Source of the DNA: GCA-2729515 sp036336695
GTDB lineage: Bacteria > Myxococcota_A > UBA9160 > SMWR01
DNA: 64,000 bases
Assembly (NCBI GenBank): GCA_036336695.1
Contig: JAYZFQ010000014.1
Location: 28,371-92,370, forward strand
Reading direction: 5' to 3'
The notes under the pieces are model-generated. The model did no database searches and was not told the origin of the DNA. It saw only the letters and a program-made list of their open reading frames with translations. The stretch's first letter is position 1; every line of letters starts with the position of its first letter. Shown one piece after another: positions 26,035-33,929 of this stretch. A program made the translations under genes and the position numbers.

Positions 26035-26697
26035 ATGCTTGGATTCGAGAGTCCTGCGAATCACGTGCGGGCAGTCGCCGCTGCCCTGTTCGCGCTGGGG
26101 ATCACCGCATCCTCTTCCCCGGCAGAGCAGTCTCCAGAAACGGCGGCACAACCCGCCGAGATCGTCGACGAGCTCGACGCAGCGCTCACCGAGGTGATGA
26201 AGAACGGCGAAGAACTCGGCTACTCCGGGCGCTTCGAACAGCTGGAACCCATCATTCGGCGACTCTTCGACCTGGACTTCATGGCGGAGAAAATCGCGGG
26301 GCGGCACTGGAAGACCATGACCCCGGAAGAACAGGCGCGTCTCGTCGATACCTTCAGCCGCTACACGATCGCGAACTATGCGGGGCGCTTCTCGAGCTGG
26401 TCGGGCCAGGAATTCCGGCGGCTGGGAGAGGAGCCGGCGGCACGCGGCACCGTCGTGGTTCGGACCGAGCTCCTCGACCCCGATGGTGAGAACGTGAAGC
26501 TCGACTACCGCTTGCGACGAACGCCAGCGCGCGGCTGGCAGATCGTCGACATCTACTTCAACGGGACCGTGAGCGAACTCGCCCTCCGCCGATCAGAGTA
26601 CTCGTCCCTGATCAAACGCGAAGGGGTGCCCGCCCTCCTCACCGCGCTCGACGAGCGCATTGCGAAGCTCGCCGCGGGAACGTCGGACGGAAGCTGA
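26035..26697 (+). CDS. MlaC/Ttg2D-like phospholipid-binding ABC transporter auxiliary protein
   Basis: 220 residues, exported (signal region RAVAAALFALGITASSSPA). Shows the MlaC/toluene-tolerance pattern: an FDLDFMAEKIAGRHWKTMTP region, a FSRYTIANYAGRF segment, and VKLDYRLRR then GWQIVDIYFNGTVS near the C-terminus. Family members shuttle phospholipid or hopanoid between outer-membrane MlaA and inner-membrane MlaFEDB, or belong to hopanoid clusters (HpnM). A TAGACT hexamer lies 11 bp upstream of the ATG. It converges on the MlaA gene with 21 bp between stops; no MlaFED permease is present in the window. Confidence 0.9.
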   Translation: MLGFESPANHVRAVAAALFALGITASSSPAEQSPETAAQPAEIVDELDAALTEVMKNGEELGYSGRFEQLEPIIRRLFDLDFMAEKIAGRHWKTMTPEEQARLVDTFSRYTIANYAGRFSSWSGQEFRRLGEEPAARGTVVVRTELLDPDGENVKLDYRLRRTPARGWQIVDIYFNGTVSELALRRSEYSSLIKREGVPALLTALDERIAKLAAGTSDGS

Positions 26698-26718
26698 CCG
26701 GAGCGCGCCCGAAAAGCG

Positions 26719-27561
26719 CTAGAGGGAGGAGGCAGCCGTTTCGGGTCGCCCGGCTGCCTCGATCTGCTTCGCCCGCGCCTGGGTATAGGCGCTGCGAAGC
26801 ACGGCGTACGGATCGATCGACGAACTCTCCAGCGCCTGCATCTGGTCGCGAACCTCGTCCCGGCGCGCGACACCGATCCCGCCGTACCCGATGAGCTGCA
26901 CCGGAACGGCCAGGACGTAGGTGAGCGGATGAAATGCCCGGTCGACCACGAAACCGAGCCCGTCGCGCAGCGTGGTGGGACCGAGCAGCGGCATGATGAT
27001 GTAGGGACCCGGGCCGACACCGACCTTGGCGAGCGTCTGGCCGAAATCCGCAGGCACCAGGGCGAGCCCGGCGCCGCTGGCCGTCTCGACCAGACCCCCC
27101 AGTCCAAAGGTCAGGTTCATCGCAAAGGCACCCAGCGTCTCCAGGGCGTCCAGGGGGCGAAGTTGGAGCAGGTTGTTCACGATGAAGATCGGCGCATTCA
27201 GGTTGTGAAACGCCCGCAGGATCGCGCGACGCACCACCCCGGGCACCACGAAGCGATAGCCGCGGGTGAGCGGGTCGAAGAAGACCTTCGAGGCCCCGCG
27301 GTTGAAGCTGTAGATCGCCCGGTTGCTGGTCTCGAAGGGATCGTAGATCTCCTCCGGTTCGGCCTCGTCGTCGAACAGGGGGTCCGGCTCGAGTTCGTCG
27401 TTCGGCAAACCCCCCGAGGAATGGGGGTTTTCTACTACGGTCGAGACTACGGGCGGGTCCGGCGGATGCGCCGACCCCTCGGCTGCTGCACCGGCAGGCA
27501 CCAGCAAGAGCGCCGCTGCGACGGCGTAAACGACAGCCCACCGCCTGTAGGTCGCAGCCAT
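26719..27561 (-). CDS. mlaA: MlaA/VacJ-family outer-membrane lipid asymmetry protein
   Basis: 280 residues. Typical VacJ/MlaA core: EEIYDPFETSNRAIYSFN, FFDPLTRGYRFVVP, NNLLQLRPLDALETLG, and FGQTLAKVGVGPGPYIIMPLLGPTT ending in the TLRDGLG motif. MlaA extracts mislocalised phospholipid from the outer leaflet and hands it to MlaC. Clear signal peptide (MAATYRRWAVV start, AAA cleavage region) but no lipobox cysteine, unlike the E. coli lipoprotein. An acidic linker (DPLFDDEAEPEE) precedes the core. ATG with AGGAG six bases upstream. Convergent with the MlaC-like gene; the pair is split over two strands. Confidence 0.92.
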   Translation of the reverse strand: MAATYRRWAVVYAVAAALLLVPAGAAAEGSAHPPDPPVVSTVVENPHSSGGLPNDELEPDPLFDDEAEPEEIYDPFETSNRAIYSFNRGASKVFFDPLTRGYRFVVPGVVRRAILRAFHNLNAPIFIVNNLLQLRPLDALETLGAFAMNLTFGLGGLVETASGAGLALVPADFGQTLAKVGVGPGPYIIMPLLGPTTLRDGLGFVVDRAFHPLTYVLAVPVQLIGYGGIGVARRDEVRDQMQALESSSIDPYAVLRSAYTQARAKQIEAAGRPETAASSL

Positions 27562-27786
27562 GCCCGTCTCCTGGGCCGGAATCACCGCCGAATCGGTTTG
27601 GGGGAGCGGGCGTTCCCCGAGGGTAAGGACTGCCCCCGAACCCGCGCGGGAAATGTACTCCTGCCCGCCGCTGCGGGCCAACCGATTCCCGGGTAGGCTA
27701 CCGTCCCGCGTCACCGGAGATCCCCGGCCTCGGGCCCAAGTTTCCCCCTGAATGTCCCGACAAGGTTGCTCCTGGAGGGCGATAGC
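27562..27786. promoter_or_regulatory. Divergent intergenic region (MlaA / SPT-like) with long inverted-repeat arms
   Basis: 225 bp between two divergent starts, containing the promoters of both genes. Near-perfect inverted arms, GAATCGGTTTGG (27590-27601) and CCAACCGATTC (27678-27688), are separated by about 76 bp and differ by one inserted T; they could form a structured 5' leader on the minus-strand message or be two half-sites for a regulator. A short palindrome GGTAGgCTACC lies at 27692-27702. The plus-strand gene has GGAGG before its GTG start. No gene is evident in the gap. Confidence 0.35.
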
Positions 27787-28974
27787 GTGGACGTGTTCAG
27801 GAAGTGCTTCGAAACCGTGAAGCGGGCCGACCCGCTCCACAGCGCCGGCGTCTACCCCTACTACCGGGTCCTCTCCTCCCCCCAAGAGCCGGTGGTCGTC
27901 CACCAGGGCCAGGACCTGATCATGCTCGGGTCCAACAACTACCTCGGGCTCACCAGCCACCCGGCGGTGAAGGCAGCCGCAGCGAAGGCCCTGGACCACT
28001 ACGGGACCGGGTGCGCCGGCTCGCGCCTGCTGAACGGGACCCTGGAGATCCACGTCGAGCTCGAGGAGCGCCTCGCCGAGTTCATGGGCCGGGAAGCGGC
28101 ACTCACGTTCTCGACGGGGTACCAGGTGAACCTGGGTGTCCTCTCCTGCCTCCTGGACCGCTCCGACATCGCCTTCCTGGACGCCCTCGACCACGCCTGC
28201 ATCATCGACGGCGCTCGCCTGGGCTTCGGACGGAGCCACAAGTTCCGACACAACGACGTCGCGGACCTCGAAAAGAAGCTCGCCGCGGCTCCGGAGGACA
28301 AGGGGCGACTCATCGTGGTCGACGGCGTGTTCTCCATGGAAGGCGACCTGGCACCGCTGCCCGAAATCGCGGAACTCAAGAAACGCTACGGGGCTCGGCT
28401 CATGGTCGACGACGCCCATGGGCTGGGTGTCTTCGGCGCCCACGGGCGAGGCACCCCCGAGCACTTCGACGTCGAGTCGGACGTGGACCTGGTCATGGGG
28501 ACCTTCTCGAAGTCCCTGGCCGCCGTGGGTGGCTTCATCGCCGGCGATCGCGGCGTCATCGAACACGTGAAGCACCACGCGCGCTCCGAGATCTTCTCCG
28601 CCGCCCCGCCCCCCGCTTCCATGGCGGCAGCGCTCAAAGCCCTCGAAATCGTCCAGCTCGAGCCGGAGCGGCGCAAGCAACTGTGGGAAAACACGGAATA
28701 CATGCAGCGGGGTCTCGACGCCCTGGGCTTCGACACCGGGGACTCCGCATCACCGGTGATCCCGATCGTGATCGGAGAAGACACCGATGCCTACGCTGCG
28801 GCCATGGAACTCCAGGAGGAAGGCCTCTTCGTGAATCCCGTGGTGACGCCCGCCGTTCCCCCGGGCCGTTCCATGATCCGGACGTCCTACATGGCGACCC
28901 ACACCCGCGAGCACCTCGACCGGGCCCTGGATGCGCTGGCAAAGGTCGGCCGGCGGCGGGGCCTGATTCCCTAG
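27787..28974 (+). CDS. Alpha-oxoamine synthase, serine palmitoyltransferase-like
   Basis: 395 residues, PLP-dependent fold-type I enzyme condensing an amino acid with an acyl-CoA. Hallmarks: MLGSNNYLGLTSHP, GTGCAGSRLLNGT, the HNDV segment, VDDAHGLGVFG (PLP Asp) and TFSKSLAAVGGF (PLP Lys). The GTGCAGSRLLNGT wording is closer to bacterial serine palmitoyltransferases than to BioF or Kbl, so sphingoid-base synthesis is the best guess; BioF remains possible. GTG start chosen because GGAGG sits eight bases upstream; a TTG 21 bp earlier is in frame. The last 4 bp overlap the convergent gamma-glutamyltranspeptidase gene. Confidence 0.82.
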   Translation: MDVFRKCFETVKRADPLHSAGVYPYYRVLSSPQEPVVVHQGQDLIMLGSNNYLGLTSHPAVKAAAAKALDHYGTGCAGSRLLNGTLEIHVELEERLAEFMGREAALTFSTGYQVNLGVLSCLLDRSDIAFLDALDHACIIDGARLGFGRSHKFRHNDVADLEKKLAAAPEDKGRLIVVDGVFSMEGDLAPLPEIAELKKRYGARLMVDDAHGLGVFGAHGRGTPEHFDVESDVDLVMGTFSKSLAAVGGFIAGDRGVIEHVKHHARSEIFSAAPPPASMAAALKALEIVQLEPERRKQLWENTEYMQRGLDALGFDTGDSASPVIPIVIGEDTDAYAAAMELQEEGLFVNPVVTPAVPPGRSMIRTSYMATHTREHLDRALDALAKVGRRRGLIP

Positions 28975-30440
28975 GGACCGGGGGTCTCGGCGGTCGTTCC
29001 CGAGACGACCCTTGCAGCGCCTTCTCGACGGGGGTCCGCAGCCGCCTCGACGCCGGGCACCACGGCGTGCACGCCGCCGAAGTACAGGTTGCGCTCGTTC
29101 CACGGGTTCACGCGCCAGCGCTCGCCGAGCGCTGCGACCACCTCCGGCGCAATCCCGGGCTCCAGCTGCAGCTGCTCCCCGTCCCAGTGCTGGCGCGGGG
29201 CCTCCACGGCTGCACCCAGGGAGAGGCCGGCATCGAGCACGCCGGTCATCACCTGGAGGATTGCGCCCCGGATCCGCTTGCTTCCCCCGCTCCCGATCAC
29301 GAGCCGGACCGAATCCCCCTCGAGGACCAGCGTCGGCGCCATCATCGACCCGACCCGTGTCCCCGGAGGCTGCACGTGGAAGCCGCCCGGGTGGAGATCG
29401 TCTTCGCCGAGCATGTTGTTCAGCATGATGCCGGTACCCGGAACCACGTAGCCGGAGCCTTCGCCGTTGGAAAGGGACAGGCTCGCGACGTTTCCGGCGC
29501 CGTCCGCGACACTCACATGGGTGGTGCCGCCGGTCGCCGGCGGCACCCGCTCTCGCTCGACCTGCGCCATCACCTCCGCGAGCCCGAGGCGACGCTCCAC
29601 CGAATCCCAGCCTGAATCGGGCCGCCCTGCCCAGGCCTCGAAGGCCCGCGCGAGCAGGGCGCCCCCCACGGCCGGCGGCGGGTTCGTCAACACCCGGCAG
29701 CCGCGGTACGGGAACGAGAACGGTGCCCTTCGCACAACCCGGTACGCCGCGAGGTCTTCCGGTCCGAGCAGGCCCTGGCCACTGCGCATGTCGTCGGCCA
29801 TCAACGCGGCGAGGGCGCCCGTGTAGAAATCCTCCGCAGCGCCCGGCAGGCTTTCGAGAAAGGACGCCAGGTCGGCGTTCACCACCCGCTCGCCCTCGTT
29901 GCGCGTCTCGCCGCCCGGCGCGTAGATCGCGCGGCCCGCCGCCGACTGGGTGACGATTGGCGTCAGCAATTCCTGGACGTAGGCCTGGTGGGCGTTCAGG
30001 ACCACCCCCGCGCGCGCCAACACCACCGCCGGCGCGACGACGACCGACAGCGGCAAGCGCCCCAGCTCCCCGTGGCTCTCGAGAAGCCCGCGCAACGCTC
30101 CCGGAACCGCAACCGAACCGCGACCGACGTTGAAGACCTGCTCGGAGGCGGGGAAACGGACTGCAATCGGCTCGAAGTGGGGCTCGAGTTCCGCCGCGGC
30201 GAGTCCGCGACCCGGTGCATCGACGAAGAAGTCGAAGAGGACCGCCTCGCCCTGCGCCTCCCGCGCCAGGAGGAACCCGCCGCCGCCCAGGCTGGCGAAC
30301 ATCGGCTCGGCAACACACGCGGCGAAGCCGGCGGCGATCACCGCGTCGAAGGCGTTCCCCCCGTCTCGGAGGGCGAGCGCCGCCGCCTCGGAGACTTCGC
30401 GGTGACCCGATGCGACGGCACCGAGGGCCCGCGAAGCCAC
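28971..30440 (-). CDS. ggt: Gamma-glutamyltransferase family protein
   Basis: 489 residues of the Ntn-hydrolase gamma-glutamyltranspeptidase family, slightly short for GGT (about 560). The self-processing nucleophile is probably Thr306 in GGTTHVSV; GNAFDAVIAAGF and SLGGGGFLLA are N-terminal family motifs, and PPAVGGALL and GSGGSKRIRGAILQV later ones. Unlike most bacterial GGTs it has no signal peptide: the frame opens directly into the fold (MASRALGAVASG), so it may be cytoplasmic or a gamma-glutamyl-acylase-like member. GTG start overlaps the stop of the CBS gene as TAGTG. Role could be glutathione or gamma-glutamyl compound breakdown. Confidence 0.88.
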   Translation of the reverse strand: MASRALGAVASGHREVSEAAALALRDGGNAFDAVIAAGFAACVAEPMFASLGGGGFLLAREAQGEAVLFDFFVDAPGRGLAAAELEPHFEPIAVRFPASEQVFNVGRGSVAVPGALRGLLESHGELGRLPLSVVVAPAVVLARAGVVLNAHQAYVQELLTPIVTQSAAGRAIYAPGGETRNEGERVVNADLASFLESLPGAAEDFYTGALAALMADDMRSGQGLLGPEDLAAYRVVRRAPFSFPYRGCRVLTNPPPAVGGALLARAFEAWAGRPDSGWDSVERRLGLAEVMAQVERERVPPATGGTTHVSVADGAGNVASLSLSNGEGSGYVVPGTGIMLNNMLGEDDLHPGGFHVQPPGTRVGSMMAPTLVLEGDSVRLVIGSGGSKRIRGAILQVMTGVLDAGLSLGAAVEAPRQHWDGEQLQLEPGIAPEVVAALGERWRVNPWNERNLYFGGVHAVVPGVEAAADPRREGAARVVSGTTAETPGP

Positions 30441-31519
30441 TAGTCGCCGCCAGCCGGCGTCGGCGTGTCGTATTCGTCCTCGATCTCGCCGACGATCTCC
30501 TCCAGGACATCCTCCAGCGTGCAGACGCCGAGCATGGGTCCTGCGTGATCCCGGACGATCGCCAGGTGCTTTCGCCCGCTTCGGAAGCGGCGCAGGGCGT
30601 CGACGACGGGGAGGTCCGGACGCAGCTCGACGACGGGCCGCAGGGCGTCCTCCAGCACCACGATGCCGTCCTCGGCGTGGACGTGGAGCAGGTCCTTCGC
30701 ATGCAAGATCCCGATGATGTCGTCCGGATCGTCCCCGTAAACCGGCAGACGCGTGAAGCCCTCGGCGCGCAACACGTCGAGGAGTTCCGCCCGCGTCACC
30801 TCCCGGTGCACCGACAACACCTTCTCTCGCGGCACCATCACGTCCCGGACCCGGGTCTGGGAGAGCCGAAAGACGTTGCCGAGAATCCGCCCGGCGTAGG
30901 GGCGAATCCTTCCCGCCTGGCGGGCCTCGTCCACCAGCAGGGAAAGCTCCTCGGGGGAGTGGACGGGTTCGCTCCGATGGGCCGCGTCGACCCCGAGCGT
31001 CCGCACCAGCGCGTTGCCCGCGCCGTTCATCAACGAGATGATCGGCCGGAACACGCGCCCGAACATCAGCAACGGTCGCGCGCAGACCAGGGCGACCCGC
31101 CCGGGTCGATCCAGCGCCACCGCCTTCGGGGCGAGTTCACCGACCACGACGTGCAGGAACGTGACGATCGAAAAGGCGACGATCAGGGAGACGGTGTGCA
31201 GGGCGACGGCCGATTCGATACCCGCCGCGGCGAAGAGCGGCTGCATCAGCCTCGCGATGGCCGGCTCTCCGACGAAGCCGAGACCGATGCTGGCGAGCGT
31301 GATTCCCAGCTGTGTCGCGGCAATGGCATCGTCCAGGTCTCGGATCGCCAGGGCCGCCGCAGCCGCGCCCCGACGCCCCTCTTCGACCCAGAGCTTGATC
31401 TGGGTGCGGCGCACCGCAACCAACGAGAACTCGGTGGCAACGAAAAAAGCGTTCGTCAGGATGAGGATCGCGACGGCCAGCAGGCCGATGAGGGGAACGC
31501 CTATTCCTGGACTCTCCAA
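30440..31519 (-). CDS. CNNM/HlyC-type membrane protein with CBS pair
   Basis: 359 residues: a DUF21/CNNM transmembrane domain (about 10-190, three to four helices, with FFVATEFSLVAVRR and VVVGELAPKAVAL) followed by a CBS pair (about 210-345, MVPREKVLSV, GFTRLPVYGDDPDD, VCTLEDVLEEIVGEIEDEYD). Family members are linked to Mg2+/Co2+ or Na+ transport and divalent-cation resistance. The usual C-terminal CorC/HlyC transport-associated domain is absent; the protein stops right after the EDVLEEIVGEI motif. TTG start preceded by GGAGG at good spacing. Its end overlaps the GGT start by one base. Confidence 0.9.
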   Translation of the reverse strand: MESPGIGVPLIGLLAVAILILTNAFFVATEFSLVAVRRTQIKLWVEEGRRGAAAAALAIRDLDDAIAATQLGITLASIGLGFVGEPAIARLMQPLFAAAGIESAVALHTVSLIVAFSIVTFLHVVVGELAPKAVALDRPGRVALVCARPLLMFGRVFRPIISLMNGAGNALVRTLGVDAAHRSEPVHSPEELSLLVDEARQAGRIRPYAGRILGNVFRLSQTRVRDVMVPREKVLSVHREVTRAELLDVLRAEGFTRLPVYGDDPDDIIGILHAKDLLHVHAEDGIVVLEDALRPVVELRPDLPVVDALRRFRSGRKHLAIVRDHAGPMLGVCTLEDVLEEIVGEIEDEYDTPTPAGGD

Positions 31520-31562
31520 CTTTTCCTCCGCGCCGAAGCTCCCCTGGAGTATGGGGGATGGC

Positions 31563-32447
31563 TTACCCCGGTGCGAGGCCCTCCCGGCCCGCCACGTCGT
31601 CGACGAACTGCCGGGCCGTGCGGCCGGAGCGGCTCGAGCGCTCCAGCGCCCAGCGGAGCGCGGCCGCTCTCAGGTCCTCGCGCGCCGCGCGCACCCCGAG
31701 CTTGGCCGCGTACTTTTCGACGATTGCCAGGAAGGTTGCCTGGTCGAAGCCGTAGAAGCCGATCGCCAGGCCGAAGCGATCCGAAAGCGCCAGCTTCTCC
31801 TCCACGGCCTCTCCCATGTGAAGCTCGCCTGCGTGGTCGAGACGGGCAGCGCGGTTTTCCGCCATGGCTTCGGGCAAGAGGTGCCGGCGATTGCTCGTGA
31901 CGTAGATGCGCACGTTCTCCGGCGGAGCGACCAGGCTCCCCTCCAGTGCCGCTTTCAACTCGCGCAGGTTCGCTTCGTGAGAGTCGAAGGAAAGGTCGTC
32001 GCAGAAGAGAACGAACCGGTAGGGAGCCCCGCGCAGGGCCTCCAGGACTCGAGGCAGGTGCAACAGGTCCGCCTTGTGCACCTCGACCATCCGGAGGCCC
32101 TGGTCGCCGAAACGCGGCAGCAGGCCTCGGATCGCCGAAGACTTCCCCGTCCCGCGTTCTCCGTAGAGAAGAACGTGGTTGGAAGGCAACCCGCGCACGA
32201 ACTGTTGCGTGTTGGACACGAGCGCGCCGACGGCCCGGTCGACTCCCACGAGGTCATCCAGGTCGAAGAGCGCGGGCGCCTCGACGGCGGCGAGCCGGCC
32301 GGGCCCCTGTGTCGCATCCCAGCGGAAGGCGCGGGTTTCCGCGAAAGCGGTGGGCGGCGGCGGTTCTGCTGCGAGACCCTCCAGCACGCGTTCGGCAAGC
32401 CGGAGCACACGGGCGAGGCGACGGCGCAGCGAGTTCCCGGCCTCCAT
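31563..32447 (-). CDS. DUF815-family AAA+ ATPase
   Basis: 294 residues. Walker A is GERGTGKSSAI, Walker B is RFVLFCDDLSF, and a sensor-like IYVTSNRRHL follows; the C-terminal segment FYGFDQATFLAIVEKYA is typical of DUF815 P-loop ATPases of unknown function. Residues 1-85 are a helical N-terminal region. ATG chosen because the family N-terminus fits; a GTG one codon earlier is also possible. Divergent from the small Cys protein gene across 23 bp, so the two promoters overlap. Role unknown; DUF815 proteins are widespread and probably act on nucleic acid or protein complexes. Confidence 0.9.
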   Translation of the reverse strand: MEAGNSLRRRLARVLRLAERVLEGLAAEPPPPTAFAETRAFRWDATQGPGRLAAVEAPALFDLDDLVGVDRAVGALVSNTQQFVRGLPSNHVLLYGERGTGKSSAIRGLLPRFGDQGLRMVEVHKADLLHLPRVLEALRGAPYRFVLFCDDLSFDSHEANLRELKAALEGSLVAPPENVRIYVTSNRRHLLPEAMAENRAARLDHAGELHMGEAVEEKLALSDRFGLAIGFYGFDQATFLAIVEKYAAKLGVRAAREDLRAAALRWALERSSRSGRTARQFVDDVAGREGLAPG

Positions 32448-32470
32448 CACAACCCCGGTAGACTGACACC

Positions 32471-32668
32471 ATGCCCCGGGATCGCCAATCCGTCGGCCTG
32501 TGCGTCCAGTGCACCCACGCGACCCGCAAACCGGGCAAGGCCGGCGCCGCCTTCTGGCGCTGCGGCCGGGCAGACACCTCGGACCGGTTCCCGCGCTATC
32601 CCCCCCTACCCGTGACCGCCTGTCCGGGGTATGAAGAGGGCGTTCCCACCACGAAAGGCCGGCGATGA
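32471..32668 (+). CDS. Small conserved four-cysteine protein
   Basis: 65 residues with cysteines at positions 11, 14, 31 and 51, arranged CVQC, WRCGRA and TACPGYEEG, with a conserved-looking FPRYPPLPV between the last two. This pattern matches short uncharacterised zinc-ribbon-like proteins found beside unrelated genes in many Proteobacteria. A TAGACT hexamer six bases upstream and no ribosome site suggest a leaderless start. Its stop overlaps the ATG of the ACT-domain gene (ATGA), so the two are coupled. No function can be assigned; metal binding is inference from the cysteine spacing. Confidence 0.75.
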   Translation: MPRDRQSVGLCVQCTHATRKPGKAGAAFWRCGRADTSDRFPRYPPLPVTACPGYEEGVPTTKGRR

Positions 32669-33207
32669 AGCGTTGGTTCATTCTCTCCGCTATCGGCAGC
32701 GACCGCCCGGGGCTCGTTGCAGAACTCGCCCAGCTGATCTTCGACTGCGGCGCGAACCTGGAAGACTCGCGCATGACAATCCTGGGGACGGACTTCGCCG
32801 TCATCCTCTTGTGCTCCTCCTCCGATGCCGCGGTGGGCGACAAGATCGACACGGGGATCCAGCGGCTGGAGCGCGAGCACGGCCTCACCATCCTCCAGCG
32901 GTCCCTGGATGCAGAGAGGCGACCTCCTGTGCCCGCGCCCGGCACGCGTCTCTACCGGGTCGAGGCCGTGGGAGAAGACCGCGCCGGCATCGTGGCCGGG
33001 CTGTGTCGGGTGCTGGCAGATCGCGGCGTGAACATCGCAGAACTCACCACGCGCAGCCGATCGGGTCCCGGCGGTGCCCAGAGCTACGAACTCCGGGTCC
33101 TCGCGGAGGTCCCGGACAGCGTCGACGTGCCCACACTGCGCGCGGCCCTCGAAGCGGACGCAGATCGCCTCGCGGTCGACGTGGCGCTGCTACCGAGTTC
33201 GGCCTGA
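32665..33207 (+). CDS. Two-ACT-domain protein, GcvR-like
   Basis: 180 residues made of two ACT domains: residues 1-85 (WFILSAIGSDRPGLVAELAQ) and about 90-175 (YRVEAVGEDRAGIVAGLCRVLADRGVNI). This is the arrangement of GcvR, the repressor partner of GcvA in glycine cleavage control, and of related amino-acid-sensing proteins. No DNA-binding domain is present, so any regulatory effect would be through a partner or by ligand sensing. ATG overlaps the stop of the small Cys protein by 4 bp. No glycine cleavage genes lie in the window. Confidence 0.88.
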   Translation: MKRWFILSAIGSDRPGLVAELAQLIFDCGANLEDSRMTILGTDFAVILLCSSSDAAVGDKIDTGIQRLEREHGLTILQRSLDAERRPPVPAPGTRLYRVEAVGEDRAGIVAGLCRVLADRGVNIAELTTRSRSGPGGAQSYELRVLAEVPDSVDVPTLRAALEADADRLAVDVALLPSSA

Positions 33208-33240
33208 TCCCGGGCGCACACGCGTTCCCGGTGCGCGGGT
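33208..33240. terminator. Candidate hairpin between convergent genes
   Basis: An imperfect hairpin between two stop codons: left arm CCCGGGCGCAC (33209-33219) pairs with GTGCGCGGG (33231-33239) with a two-base bulge and an 11-nt loop. There is no T-tract, so termination efficiency is uncertain. It lies between the ACT gene (plus) and the NUDIX gene (minus) and could serve both. Confidence 0.3.
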
Positions 33241-33241
33241 C

Positions 33242-33865
33242 CTAGGGGGCGAACTCGCGGAGCGCGCCCCAGCGGTCCGGGAGCGGGCGGCCGACGGCGT
33301 CGAAGAACACCTCGAGGAAGCGGTACGTGAGTCCCCAGACAACGTGGGGTGCCGGTTCTCCGACCCGGATGCCCGGAAACGCCAGTTCGCCTGCGGCCGG
33401 CGGCGAGAAGGACACGTGGCGCGAAGGCTCTTGCAGCGCCTCCAAGGGAAACCAGAACGCCTCCTGGACCTCGTGGTTAGGGCGCAATTCCGGCACCCTC
33501 GCCACGTGATAGACGAAGGCCGAGATCACCAGCGCCGGAACCCCTGCGGCCCGCCGGCCGTGGAGATCGTCCAGCTGTCCGAGAACCTCCGCAGCCTCGA
33601 GGTCGAGGCCCACCTCCTCCCGCGTCTCCCGCTCTGCGGCAAGCCGCGGAGAACTCTCGTCGGATTCGAGCCTCCCGCCCGGAAACGCCATGTGCCCCGA
33701 CCATGGGTCGCGCGGGTGATGCGCCCGCTCGATGAACAGGACCTCGAGGCCCCCCGTCCCCGTTCGCAGGACCATCGCAACCGCAGCGCGCCCGGAACTT
33801 CCCGGCGCCACCGTCTGTGCGACCCGCGTTGCGAGCGCCTGCCGGATCTCCTCGGGTGACGACAC
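33242..33865 (-). CDS. NUDIX hydrolase, coenzyme A pyrophosphatase-like
   Basis: 207 residues. The NUDIX box is complete: GGRLESDESSPRLAAERETREEVGL, following GxxxxxExxxxxxxREUxEEXGU. The preceding SGHMAFPGG and PPAAGELAFPG later on fit the NudL/YeaB-type CoA pyrophosphatases that trim CoA or acyl-CoA to 4'-phosphopantetheine and 3',5'-ADP. GTG start (VSSPEEIRQAL) chosen because the homology begins there; the open frame further upstream lies inside the divergent gene. Divergent from the DUF6178 gene across 64 bp. Confidence 0.9.
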   Translation of the reverse strand: MSSPEEIRQALATRVAQTVAPGSSGRAAVAMVLRTGTGGLEVLFIERAHHPRDPWSGHMAFPGGRLESDESSPRLAAERETREEVGLDLEAAEVLGQLDDLHGRRAAGVPALVISAFVYHVARVPELRPNHEVQEAFWFPLEALQEPSRHVSFSPPAAGELAFPGIRVGEPAPHVVWGLTYRFLEVFFDAVGRPLPDRWGALREFAP

Positions 33866-33929
33866 GGCGCGAGACCATACCACCGCAAACCCGAGAAGCG
33901 TCGCGGAGAAACGCGATACCATCGAAGCG

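Noticed and set aside
26719..28680. Very long open minus-strand frame that continues past the MlaA start across the SPT-like gene
   Set aside because: High-GC shadow frame. The conserved MlaA signal peptide and ribosome site fix the start at 27561, and the SPT-like enzyme is clearly the coding strand beyond it.
27787..28974. bioF, to match the bioA-like gene at the right edge
   Set aside because: The two are 35 kb apart, and GTGCAGSRLLNGT wording favours serine palmitoyltransferase-like enzymes. Not fully excluded.
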